From the NCBI GenBank assembly GCA_949128015.1, contig CASBRC010000434.1:1-16917 (forward strand): a stretch of DNA of 16,917 nt, written 5' to 3'. Source of the DNA: Synechococcales cyanobacterium PMM_0003 (lineage in GTDB: Bacteria; Cyanobacteriota; Cyanobacteriia; Pseudanabaenales; Pseudanabaenaceae). The notes beneath the pieces are model-generated. The model saw only the letters and a list, made by a program, of their open reading frames with translations, was not told the DNA's origin and did no database searches. The number at the start of each line of letters is the position of its first letter. Position 1 is the stretch's first letter. Positions 1 through 6,258 of the stretch are shown here, in pieces. A program made the position numbers and the translations under genes.

Positions 1-1607
1 ATCCGACCAAACACAGCCCCAGATGCTGCCGCACGGCTAAAGGTCTGCGCGTCCATTGCTTCTAAGGTTTTCTGGGTAAACACCGCATCTTCAGGAACTG
101 CAATCCCTGCTTGGCGAGCAATCGAAGCCACAGTTTCTACACTGTCGCCTGAAATTACTTTGAGACGAATATTTAGAGCTTGCAACTCGGCGATCGTGGC
201 GATCACATCAGGTCGGAGGCTATCTTCTAGCAGTACTAAACCGCGATCGCGGCGATTGCTTGGTAAGGCAGGATTTTTATCAGAGACATCGATGCTATCT
301 TCGCTAGTCACGACTGCGATCGCCCGTAAGCCTTGTCGTCCATATTGCTTGGCTTTTTCCTGCATTTCAGGACTGGTGAGCAAAATCTCTGGCGCACCGA
401 CCATAATCGTTGTGCCGATATTAATTGCGATCGCACCCCATTTGCGACTAGAGCTAAAGGGGATTTCGCTGACAAATTGCGATTGCGATCGGGGCTTATC
501 CGTAAAAGTCGCCATCGCTTTGGCACTACTATTCTGAGTTCCCATCAGATTTGTATAGAGGGCAATTAGCTCTCGCAGCGAATCCTCATCTGTATCTCCC
601 AAAGGCACAATTGATTGCACAACTAGCTTGTTTTGGGTAAGAGTTCCCGTTTTGTCAGTACATAAAATTCGGACGCTATTCATCGAATCAACGGCATTGA
701 TTTTTTGAATCAAAGTGCGCCGCTTACTGATTTCTACTGCACCGATCGCAAAAGCAACACTAATCGATAAAATCAACCCTGCTGGCACAAAACTATTAAT
801 GATCACCGATGCATAGCGGATGATATCCACCATCGTCCGCCCTGAATTGAGACTGGATGATAAATATAAGAAGGAAGCGACGATCAGCACGAGAATGAAA
901 ATCTCGACTAACGTATCAATCTTTTTCTGTAAAGGCGTAAATACGCGCTTATAAACCCTTGATGACTGCGATAGCTTCACGGCATAGCTCTCGTTGCCAA
1001 TTTTGTCGGCACGAAATACGCAACTTCCCGCCAAGCAAAAAGAACCTGACAACACAACATCGTCTATCTGCTTGGCGACAGGATCGGACTCACCCGTGAG
1101 CAGCGATTCATCCATTTCGACATTCTGCGAAACCAGCACTGGCCCATCGACAGGAGCGCGATCGCCTGGATTAAGTTCAATTAAGTCATCACGGACTAGC
1201 TCACCAACAGGAATCTCTAATAATTCGCCATTACGTTTAACCTTTACCTTTTGTACAGACAGCAGAGCCAGCTTATCCAGTGTTAACTTGGCTTGAATTT
1301 CCTGTGTCACACCGACCAGAATATTCATAAATACTGAAAATCCTGAAAATAAAGCATCGGTAATCTGACCAAGTGCCATCATCAGAACTAAAATCACCCC
1401 AAAGGTAACGTTAAACAATGTAAAAACGTTTTCCTTGAAGATGTCATTGTAAGTGCGACTTGAGCGCATGACTACGACATTAATATCACCGCGCCGCTGT
1501 CGGTCTGAGACTTCAGTTTCACTAAGTCCAAGTTCAGGATTGATCGCCACATTTGAAGTTGCGATCGCAGATAAGTCTGGCGTATTTGCTGATGTAGGTT
1601 GTGGCAT
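1..1607 (-). CDS. P-type cation-transporting ATPase (N-terminal 535 residues; 3' end outside window)
   Basis: ATP-driven inner-membrane cation pump. Translating the minus strand from the ATG at 1605-1607 gives an open frame to the window edge. It shows hydrophobic segments at about residues 62-80 and 88-104, the actuator-domain TGES at 171-174, further membrane segments near 232-250 and 263-290, and the phosphorylation motif DKTGTLT with Asp318 (codon 654-656). A nucleotide-binding domain with GAPE near 403 and a P-domain GDS near 487-489 follow. The second hinge motif and the last membrane helices lie beyond base 1. The short cytoplasmic N-terminus without CxxC or His-rich metal domains argues against a P1B heavy-metal pump; the layout resembles the CtpE-like HAD-IC group, some of which move Ca2+. 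The M4 motif reads VPAGL, where many P2-type pumps have PEGL. No clear Shine-Dalgarno precedes the start. The ion is not deducible. Confidence 0.93.
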   Translation of the reverse strand, partial: MPQPTSANTPDLSAIATSNVAINPELGLSETEVSDRQRRGDINVVVMRSSRTYNDIFKENVFTLFNVTFGVILVLMMALGQITDALFSGFSVFMNILVGVTQEIQAKLTLDKLALLSVQKVKVKRNGELLEIPVGELVRDDLIELNPGDRAPVDGPVLVSQNVEMDESLLTGESDPVAKQIDDVVLSGSFCLAGSCVFRADKIGNESYAVKLSQSSRVYKRVFTPLQKKIDTLVEIFILVLIVASFLYLSSSLNSGRTMVDIIRYASVIINSFVPAGLILSISVAFAIGAVEISKRRTLIQKINAVDSMNSVRILCTDKTGTLTQNKLVVQSIVPLGDTDEDSLRELIALYTNLMGTQNSSAKAMATFTDKPRSQSQFVSEIPFSSSRKWGAIAINIGTTIMVGAPEILLTSPEMQEKAKQYGRQGLRAIAVVTSEDSIDVSDKNPALPSNRRDRGLVLLEDSLRPDVIATIAELQALNIRLKVISGDSVETVASIARQAGIAVPEDAVFTQKTLEAMDAQTFSRAAASGAVFGR

Positions 1608-1648
1608 AGACACACAGGTATCATTTTTAGTAAGAAGTATAGCAATCA

Positions 1649-1699
1649 AAAACCCAAAAGAAGAAAGAACGCAAAGCGTCCTCTCTTCTTTTGAGTTTT
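1649..1699. repeat. 51-base palindrome, 24-3-24
   Basis: The arms 1649-1672 and 1676-1699 pair over 24 positions with three mismatches around an AAA loop; the tip is ACGC-AAA-GCGT and the outer ends are AAAACCCAAAAG / CTTTTGAGTTTT. It lies between the divergent P-type ATPase and thiS, so it sits in a promoter region and not behind a gene. Pairing was checked base by base by eye. Confidence 0.85.
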
Positions 1700-1742
1700 A
1701 GTCGCGGCAAACTCTAAAATCGTTATAGAAACTTAATCAAAA

Positions 1743-1766
1743 GCTGAATTTATGGCTGAATTTATG
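1743..1766 (+). repeat. 12-base tandem duplication spanning the thiS start codon
   Basis: GCTGAATTTATG occurs twice without a gap (1743-1754, 1755-1766). Each copy ends in an in-frame ATG, so thiS has two candidate starts four codons apart. Confidence 0.9.
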
Positions 1767-1967
1767 ATTGCATTGCAAGTAAATGGTGATAATCGCACAT
1801 GTGAGCCAAATCTTACGATGATCGAATTACTGAAATATTTAGGGCTAAATCCTCGCCTCGTAGCCGTGGAATATAACGGCGAGATTTTGCATCGTCAGTT
1901 ATGGGAAGACACAACTATTCAAAATTGCGATCGCCTAGAAATCGTCACCATCGTCGGTGGCGGTTAA
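1752..1967 (+). CDS. thiS: ThiS sulfur carrier protein (thiamine biosynthesis)
   Basis: ThiS is the small ubiquitin-fold protein whose C-terminal glycine is adenylated, converted to a thiocarboxylate, and used by thiazole synthase ThiG as sulfur donor for the thiamine thiazole ring. The 71-residue product has the expected beta-grasp pattern, including LTMIELLKYLGL, VAVEYNGEI and the terminal IVTIVGGG. It ends in the required Gly-Gly right before the stop. Family members usually begin at MIxLxVNG, matching the second ATG at 1764 (67 residues); the first ATG at 1752 comes from a 12-base duplication and adds MAEF. No Shine-Dalgarno distinguishes them. No other thiamine gene is nearby, and I saw no TPP riboswitch-like sequence upstream. 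A MoaD-type protein is the alternative, but the length and the spacing of the motif favour ThiS. Confidence 0.9.
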   Translation: MAEFMIALQVNGDNRTCEPNLTMIELLKYLGLNPRLVAVEYNGEILHRQLWEDTTIQNCDRLEIVTIVGGG

Positions 1968-1975
1968 CGGTAGTG

Positions 1976-1989
1976 TCACAGATCTGTGA
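1976..1989. repeat. 14-base perfect palindrome after thiS
   Basis: TCACAGATCTGTGA begins nine bases after the thiS stop. It is perfectly self-complementary. The half-site order is opposite to a CRP site (TGTGA-N6-TCACA), so it is not called one. No T-run follows, so it is not a clear terminator. Confidence 0.6.
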
Positions 1990-2028
1990 AAATGGGAAAT
2001 ATAGCCATTGGCATATTCATCAATTGAC

Positions 2029-2049
2029 TTACAGCAAATTCCGATCAAA
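2029..2049. repeat. Copy of a dispersed repeat end (TTACAGC...GATCAAA)
   Basis: This 21-base segment matches the reverse complement of 4704-4724 at 20 of 21 positions (A/T difference at position 10). At 4704-4724 the sequence forms the right edge of a composite hairpin element, so this copy may be an isolated end of the same family. Confidence 0.65.
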
Positions 2050-2155
2050 ACCGCCAAAAGTACTCATCATCAAATCTATAAGCCATTTACTACCCTATTC
2101 CATATCTTTTATATATATCTGTTGATGAAATAGTAGATCTTCCTTCCATCCGTTT

Positions 2156-2275
2156 ATGGGCTATTGTAGCAACTTTTCTAAGCCCATCTCAATGTGGGAA
2201 TACTTTGCCCAAAACCTCAAGCCGCAGGGATATGTGATCGGTTACAGCAAAGAGGGTTTTGCATTTGCAAATTGA
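2156..2275 (+). CDS. Possible 39-residue small protein (unrecognised)
   Basis: An ATG at 2156 (alternative ATG at 2192) opens a short frame ending in TGA at 2273-2275. The predicted product has a plausible amino-acid mix, with MWEYFAQNL followed by KPQGYVIGYSKEGFAFAN at the C-terminus. I do not recognise the family. Its last seven codons form the left arm of the 2255-2318 inverted repeat, so the reading frame may be incidental to a structural repeat. There is no convincing ribosome-binding site. It could equally be the remnant of a larger gene. Confidence 0.22.
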   Translation: MGYCSNFSKPISMWEYFAQNLKPQGYVIGYSKEGFAFAN

Positions 2276-2318
2276 GATGGTCGTGGTTAGTGAGGAATTG
2301 CCGCGCAAATGCAAAACC
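2255..2318. repeat. 14-base inverted repeat with 36-base spacer
   Basis: GGTTTTGCATTTGC (2255-2268) is exactly complementary to GCAAATGCAAAACC (2305-2318). The 36-base spacer contains ATTGAGATGG, which pairs instead with CCATCTCAAT upstream at 2184-2193, so two mutually exclusive or interlocking folds are possible. It lies 56 bases before the start at 2375. No T-run follows the right arm. Confidence 0.7.
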
Positions 2319-2374
2319 TCTACTTCCCCACAAAAAAACAAATGATAAAATGAATGCAGTAAAAACTGAAATAT

Positions 2375-2980
2375 ATGTCAGACCAAATCACGATCGCCGA
2401 TATTTATAAATTATTCGAGCAAACCAACGCCGCATTAGAGCGATCGCGTGTCGAGTTTGACCACAGCATCGCCCAAGCCAGAGCCGAAAACGATCTCCGT
2501 GCCGCCGAAAACTCCCTCTCTATGAAGCAGCTTGAACGCACCGTTGCTCAAACTAGCCGCGAAGTTGCAAATCTGACGACTCGTTGGGGTAGATTTGTCG
2601 AGGAGCTAGTACGTCCTGCGGTGATAAGAATGTTTCGCGATCGCGGTATCGACATCAATCAAACCAGTCTGCGCGTCAAATCAGAAGCTGTCAAAATCGA
2701 AATCGATATCTTAGGTGTAAATGGAGATGTAGTCGTGGCGGTGGAATGTAAATCGCGACTCTCGCAGGACGATGTGGATGAAATGTGCGATCGCTTACGG
2801 AAGTTTAAATCCGCTTTTCCGCAATATGCTAACTATCAGATTTATGGAGCGGTAGCAGGCATAGAAATAAACGAGAGCGTTGATGTTTATGCCTATCGTA
2901 AAGGGCTTTATGTAATTCGCACTTCAGGCGATAGCGTTGAAATTGCTAATGATGAGAAATTTAAGGCGATCGCTTGGTAA
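2375..2980 (+). CDS. DUF3782-like PD-(D/E)XK family protein with N-terminal coiled coil
   Basis: The 201-residue protein has two parts. Residues about 10-70 are charged and heptad-like, rich in Glu, Arg, Ala and Gln, and predicted coiled coil. Residues about 72-201 form a restriction-endonuclease-like fold: a WGRFVEELVRPAV helix, then a core with Asp111 in EIDILG and Glu124-Cys125-Lys126 in VAVECKS, the D...ExK triad of the PD-(D/E)XK superfamily. Such proteins are frequent and often multicopy in cyanobacteria, usually annotated DUF3782; no substrate is established that I can name. No methylase or other defence partner lies next to it. Start ATG at 2375 follows an A-rich stretch without a strong Shine-Dalgarno. 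cobD begins 34 bases downstream on the same strand, so the two may share a transcript without sharing a pathway. Confidence 0.8.
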   Translation: MSDQITIADIYKLFEQTNAALERSRVEFDHSIAQARAENDLRAAENSLSMKQLERTVAQTSREVANLTTRWGRFVEELVRPAVIRMFRDRGIDINQTSLRVKSEAVKIEIDILGVNGDVVVAVECKSRLSQDDVDEMCDRLRKFKSAFPQYANYQIYGAVAGIEINESVDVYAYRKGLYVIRTSGDSVEIANDEKFKAIAW

Positions 2981-3014
2981 AATCTCTTCATTCAGACTCT
3001 TACAATCAAAACTT

Positions 3015-4097
3015 ATGCTGTCAACCGATCACTTACGCCCAATGCATGGGGGGAATCGCCAATGGGCAGGGAGTCTTGCGGGTATTGCACCAGAAAGTAT
3101 CTTAGATTTTTCGGCGAGCATTAATCCTCTTGGCTCCCCTAAATCTGCGATCGCAGCAATTCAATCCCACTTGAGCGATCTCAATCATTACCCCGATCCC
3201 GAATACACATTACTCAGACAAGCTTTAGGAAAGTTTCATCAACTATCACCAGAATGGATTTTGGCGGGAAATGGTGTGGCGGAGTTACTAACTTGGGTAG
3301 GGCGAGATCTTTCACAACTATCAGCAACGGTACTATTCACGCCAGCTTTTACCGATTATTATCGCGCTCTGAAAGCCTTTGACTGTCAAGTAGAAGCTTA
3401 TCCACTTCTATCTAAAAATAAATCTTTTTGTTTAAACGCAGAACTTCCACGAATTGTTAATCCCCAAACCAAAGGAATATTAATAAATAATCCTCACAAT
3501 CCTACTGGTTATTTATTTTCTAGAGATAGCCTTTTGCCTTATCTAGCCGAGTTTGCGCTGGTGGTGATTGATGAAGCGTTTATGGATTTTCTCTTGCCAG
3601 AACAGCAACAAAGTTTGATTGATTTAGTGCCGTTGCATCCTAATTTAGTGATTTTGCGATCGCTAACCAAATTTTATAGCTTACCTGGTCTGAGATTAGG
3701 ATATGCGATCGCCCATCCAGAGCGTTTACAGCGTTGGCAAGCATGGCGCGATCCTTGGTGTGTCAATAGTTTAGCGGTAGCAGCAGGAATCGCAGTTTTA
3801 GAAGATGTGGAGTTTCAACAAAAAACATGGGCTTGGTTAAAGATTGCCAAATCTCAACTATTTACAGGTTTATCGCAAATATCGGGTTTAAAGCCCTTAC
3901 CAAATGCTGCTAATTATCTATTAGTCCAAACAGAAATTGCAGGTTCTCTTTTACAAAAGCAATTATTACAAAACGACAAAATTCTTATTCGTGATTGTCT
4001 AAGTTTTCCTGAATTAGGCGATCGCTATTTTCGCGTCGCCGTGCGACTAGAAAATGAAAATCAAAGATTAATAGAATCTCTATCAAAACTAATGTAG
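3015..4097 (+). CDS. cobD: CobD, L-threonine-O-3-phosphate decarboxylase
   Basis: PLP enzyme that decarboxylates threonine phosphate to (R)-1-amino-2-propanol phosphate, the linker of the cobalamin nucleotide loop. The frame is open from 2937, but the family begins just before the MHGGN motif, so I chose the ATG at 3015 (360 residues, near the usual ~364) with no overlap of the upstream gene. Evidence: MHGGN close to the N-terminus, ILDFSASINPLG, NNPHNPTG (Asn162), VVIDEAFMDF (Asp186), and SLTKFYSLPGLRLGYA with the Schiff-base Lys219; Arg340 in YFRVAVR is the expected carboxylate ligand. HisC is the nearest alternative, but MHGGN and DFSASINPLG indicate CobD. The stop codon lies inside a 36-base perfect palindrome, with a terminator-like hairpin and T-run following. 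The CbiG-CobJ gene of the same pathway lies convergent, 700 bases away. Confidence 0.9.
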   Translation: MLSTDHLRPMHGGNRQWAGSLAGIAPESILDFSASINPLGSPKSAIAAIQSHLSDLNHYPDPEYTLLRQALGKFHQLSPEWILAGNGVAELLTWVGRDLSQLSATVLFTPAFTDYYRALKAFDCQVEAYPLLSKNKSFCLNAELPRIVNPQTKGILINNPHNPTGYLFSRDSLLPYLAEFALVVIDEAFMDFLLPEQQQSLIDLVPLHPNLVILRSLTKFYSLPGLRLGYAIAHPERLQRWQAWRDPWCVNSLAVAAGIAVLEDVEFQQKTWAWLKIAKSQLFTGLSQISGLKPLPNAANYLLVQTEIAGSLLQKQLLQNDKILIRDCLSFPELGDRYFRVAVRLENENQRLIESLSKLM

Positions 4098-4125
4098 TGG
4101 CAATTCATGAATTGCCACTACATTA
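4090..4125. repeat. 36-base perfect palindrome overlapping the cobD stop
   Basis: Left half 4090-4107 is exactly complementary to right half 4108-4125, with no loop; the centre is AATTCATGAATT. The last sense codons and the TAG of cobD (4095-4097) are part of the left half. Palindromes of the type GTAGNGGCAATTC/GAATTGCCNCTAC are a known repetitive style in cyanobacteria, from general familiarity. Confidence 0.92.
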
Positions 4126-4130
4126 AAACT

Positions 4131-4193
4131 TAAAGCCCAAAAAGCTGTAGCGCACGTTGCGCGTGCGCTACAGCTTTCTGGGCTTTATTTTTT
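4131..4193 (+). terminator. Rho-independent terminator-like hairpin after cobD
   Basis: Arms 4131-4155 and 4163-4187 pair over 25 positions with one mismatch (A4140/C4178), loop GTTGCGC. A run of six T (4188-4193) follows on the plus strand, the classic form for terminating cobD. The arm carries AAAAAGCTGTAGCGCAC, shared with the hairpins near 4750 and 6260. On the minus strand it also ends the toxin remnant 4199-4294. Confidence 0.85.
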
Positions 4194-4198
4194 ATTGC

Positions 4199-4294
4199 CT
4201 ATTTACTTAACAATCTTTCATTTGCTTTTTCTTGAATCTGAACTGGCAAATCATCGTATAATTTGCGAAATGAGGCTAAAACAACAGATTTCAA
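4199..4294 (-). pseudogene. Truncated RelE/ParE-like toxin remnant
   Basis: Downstream of the small antitoxin gene, the minus strand encodes 31 residues, with VVLASFRKLYDDLPVQIQ central, then ends in TAG at 4199-4201. The pattern S/T-x-x-F-x-x-x-Y-x-x-L-P-x-x-I-Q matches the N-terminal helix of the RelE-like toxins that normally follow this kind of antitoxin in cyanobacteria, usually about 85-95 residues. The core beta-sheet and catalytic part are absent. The frame would start at TTG (4292-4294), overlapping the antitoxin stop by three bases, as in an intact operon. A palindrome begins directly after the premature stop, at the point of truncation. The match to the toxin family is from memory and not from a search. 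Confidence 0.55.
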
Positions 4295-4509
4295 AGCTTT
4301 CCTAGAAATAGATCTTGAGTTTTGCCAGCACGATACTCTGACATTGCCTCGCCAGCTAATTTTGCCAACATATCTTGAGAACGCTCAAATGAAATGTCCC
4401 ATTTGATTTCATCCTCAAGCTCTTCTAAGATGATCATCGCAATCGCATCTTGTCGATCGCCCGATAAATCTCTTAGTTTCGTAATTGTCCGTTCAAGTAA
4501 CTCAGTCAT
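4291..4509 (-). CDS. Small antitoxin-like protein, toxin partner truncated
   Basis: 72 residues, beginning MTELLERTITKLRDL and containing a QDAIAMIILEELEDE helix, a WDISFERSQDMLAKLA middle and an AMSEYRAGKTQDL tail. I recognise this as a cyanobacterial type II antitoxin pattern (often annotated as hypothetical or as the partner of a RelE/ParE toxin), in which the N-terminal helices dimerise and the acidic C-terminal tail wraps the toxin. The tail is intact although the toxin frame immediately downstream (4199-4294) is only 31 residues long. A solitary antitoxin could persist as a neutral leftover, or protect against a related toxin elsewhere in the genome. Start ATG at 4507-4509; no strong ribosome-binding site is visible. 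The assignment rests on sequence pattern only. Confidence 0.65.
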   Translation of the reverse strand: MTELLERTITKLRDLSGDRQDAIAMIILEELEDEIKWDISFERSQDMLAKLAGEAMSEYRAGKTQDLFLGKL

Positions 4510-4617
4510 GACGGCTGTAATCCTTAATAGAATTGATGCTTAATCAGTTTAGCTTTTTTAGTGTAGTGCTTTTAAAAGTCTGATTTCTTGTTAGAGCGGT
4601 CAATATATAAATATTTC

Positions 4618-4724
4618 TTACAGCGCTTTGCGCTCAAACCATAACCAGTAAAAATTTTAAAAGGGTTGCGAAGCAACCCTTTTAAAATTTTTACTGTGGT
4701 TCGTTTGATCGGAAATTGCTGTAA
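4618..4724. repeat. Composite hairpin element, copy A
   Basis: The element starts with TTACAGCGCTTTGCGCT (4618-4634), whose AGCGC-TTT-GCGCT part is itself a small hairpin. A 51-base palindrome follows (4646-4669 / 4673-4696; 24 perfect pairs, GAA loop), flanked by AACC and GGTT that can also pair. It ends with GCTGTAA at 4718-4724, the inverse of the opening TTACAGC. The same 17-base leader and layout recur at 7941-8028. A MITE-like or REP-like element is possible; no target-site duplication was identified. Confidence 0.75.
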
Positions 4725-4809
4725 ATATGACTAATAAAAACTTAAAAGCCAAAAAGCTGTAGCGCGTGCGCTACAGCTTTTTGACTTTTGGTTTTTATTA
4801 GTCATATTT
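4723..4809. terminator. Long hairpin that includes the 3' end of cbiG-cobJ
   Basis: Inner stem 4744-4764 / 4769-4789 (AAAAAGCTGTAGCGC type, one mismatch) extends, after a small bulge, into a further 19 perfect pairs: AAATATGACTAATAAAAAC at 4723-4741 against its exact complement at 4791-4809. The right part is the end of the cbiG-cobJ coding sequence (stop at 4798-4800), so the left part is an inverted copy of that gene end. It is placed to terminate the minus-strand transcript. Confidence 0.8.
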
Positions 4810-6213
4810 GCGGGGAGTATACACTCGCAAGCGATCGCACCATTGCAAACTCTTAGTTTTGCTAGAACCAATGATAATCACCGTTTGCATATCGGCAAGT
4901 TCAGGAACTAACTCTGCAAGCGTAATCACCCGCACATTTTCGCCCTTGCGCCCCATCTTGTGACCTAAAATCACGGGTGTATCAGGCGATCGCCATTTTA
5001 ATAAAATCTCTTTGGCAGCAGTAAGTTGCCATTTTCGCTGTGTGGAAATCGGGTTGTAAATTGCGATCGCAAAATCAGCTTCAGCGACTGCGGCTAATCT
5101 TTGTTCGATGATTTCCCACGGTTTGAGAATGTCTGATAGTGAAATCACACAAAAATCATGCCCAATGGGAGCGCCGATCGCCGCCGCCGCCGCTTGAACT
5201 GCCGATATGCCAGGAGCAACATGGATATCGATCTGGCTCCATCTGGGATCAGGCTCATGATCGAGAACTTCAAAGACAGCAGAAGCCATCCCATAGATCC
5301 CTGCATCACCTGATGAAACGATCACTACCGATTTGCCGACCGTTGCCAAGTCAAGAGCAAGACGAGCGCGATCTAGTTCGACACGATTATCTGAGGCGTG
5401 GATCGTCTTCCCTTTCGTAAATTCTTTGACTAAGTTCACATAGGTTTTATAGCCGACGAAATCTGTAGCATCTTCGAGAATAGCTTTGACTTCGGGAGAC
5501 ATCCATTTGGCGGCTCCTGGTCCTGTCCCCACAATCGAAAGTTTGCCTGTAATGGTTGGAACTGGAATAGCTTCGACTTGGTATACCAGATATTTGGAAC
5601 TTAGTTTAGAATCGATTATTTCTAATTTTAATTCGCTAGAAATCACTTCTATGAGATGGCTTGCCTGATCGGCAAAGGGTAGATTACTTTCCATTAACCA
5701 ATCGGCATCACCGATAATTTGAACTGATGCGCCTGCTAATAAATCTGCTAAAAATGTCTTTGCTTGCTCGTCATCATTTAGTAATCGATAACCTTTGGGA
5801 GGCGCTAACAATGAGGTCTGAAATCGCAATTCGCCTGTAGTAGTGATGGCGGGTTGGACTTGAAGTTTCTTGGCGATCGCTCTGGCTAGTTCATTTGCGC
5901 CATTTAGTCCGCCGAGTAGAGGCACAACCGCACTACCATCTTCTGCGATCGCAATTACAGGCGGCTCAGCGCGTTTATCTGAGAGTAAGGGTGCTAGCGA
6001 TCTGATTAAAATTCCTGCGGCACAAATGCCAATAATCGGATGCCCTTGACTAAATAATTCGCTTGCGGTTTCACTAAACTTGTCATATTCGCGATCGGCT
6101 GTTTGTGTACGCGATGCTAATCCGTAAATAATTGCCTTAGGAATTACGGTTTGGATCTGTCTTGCGATCGCAATACTTTTCTCTCCTAAAACGATGATAA
6201 TAGTCGGTTTCAT
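4798..6213 (-). CDS. cobJ: CbiG (N-terminal and middle domains) - CobJ fusion, cobalamin biosynthesis
   Basis: Bifunctional-looking 471-residue enzyme of corrin-ring synthesis. Residues about 1-130 match the CbiG N-terminal domain (GICAAGILIRSLAPLLSDK, EDGSAVVPLLGGLNGAN), linked to opening of the C20 delta-lactone of cobalt-precorrin-5A; about 130-215 resemble the CbiG middle region. From about 223 to the end is a tetrapyrrole methylase of CobJ/CbiH type (precorrin-3B C17-methyltransferase, SAM-dependent ring contraction): GTGPG at 229-233, SSGDAGIYGMA at 300-310, then a conserved IYNP. No separate CbiG C-terminal (CobE-like) domain is seen. The frame reaches TTG at 6237, but ATG at 6213 starts the domain directly and is preferred. 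cobD lies convergent nearby. The gene end is part of a long hairpin. Confidence 0.9.
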   Translation of the reverse strand: MKPTIIIVLGEKSIAIARQIQTVIPKAIIYGLASRTQTADREYDKFSETASELFSQGHPIIGICAAGILIRSLAPLLSDKRAEPPVIAIAEDGSAVVPLLGGLNGANELARAIAKKLQVQPAITTTGELRFQTSLLAPPKGYRLLNDDEQAKTFLADLLAGASVQIIGDADWLMESNLPFADQASHLIEVISSELKLEIIDSKLSSKYLVYQVEAIPVPTITGKLSIVGTGPGAAKWMSPEVKAILEDATDFVGYKTYVNLVKEFTKGKTIHASDNRVELDRARLALDLATVGKSVVIVSSGDAGIYGMASAVFEVLDHEPDPRWSQIDIHVAPGISAVQAAAAAIGAPIGHDFCVISLSDILKPWEIIEQRLAAVAEADFAIAIYNPISTQRKWQLTAAKEILLKWRSPDTPVILGHKMGRKGENVRVITLAELVPELADMQTVIIIGSSKTKSLQWCDRLRVYTPRKYD

Positions 6214-6258
6214 TATTTGTTTTGGAAATAGTGGCAATTAATTATAGTTTAAAACCCA

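Larger units (their letters stand above)
1968..2374. other. 400-base intergenic stretch rich in inverted and dispersed repeats
   Basis: Between thiS and the next firm gene there is a 14-base palindrome (1976-1989), a 21-base segment that recurs inverted near 4704-4724, one possible small ORF (2156-2275), and a 14-base inverted repeat (2255-2268 / 2305-2318). A second inverted pair, CCATCTCAAT at 2184-2193 and ATTGAGATGG at 2271-2280, interlocks with the last. I found no tRNA or recognisable riboswitch. Confidence 0.6.

Noticed and set aside
160..1701. Several plus-strand open frames opposite the P-type ATPase
   Set aside because: They are antisense shadows of a long conserved coding sequence, and their products are low-complexity Ser/Arg-rich strings.
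1976..1989. CRP/NtcA-type operator at TCACAGATCTGTGA
   Set aside because: The half-sites are in the opposite order from the CRP consensus and the NtcA pattern GTA-N8-TAC is absent; it lies downstream of thiS, not in an evident promoter.
2981..3014. Cobalamin riboswitch before cobD
   Set aside because: The gap is only 34 bases, and neither it nor the sequence upstream of cbiG-cobJ contains a B12-box-like motif or room for the aptamer.
2937..3014. N-terminal extension of cobD from the ATG at 2937
   Set aside because: It would overlap the preceding gene by 44 bases and add 26 residues with no counterpart in the family, which starts just before MHGGN.
6214..6237. TTG start for cbiG-cobJ at 6237
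   Set aside because: The eight extra residues precede the conserved domain start and have no ribosome-binding site; ATG at 6213 fits better.
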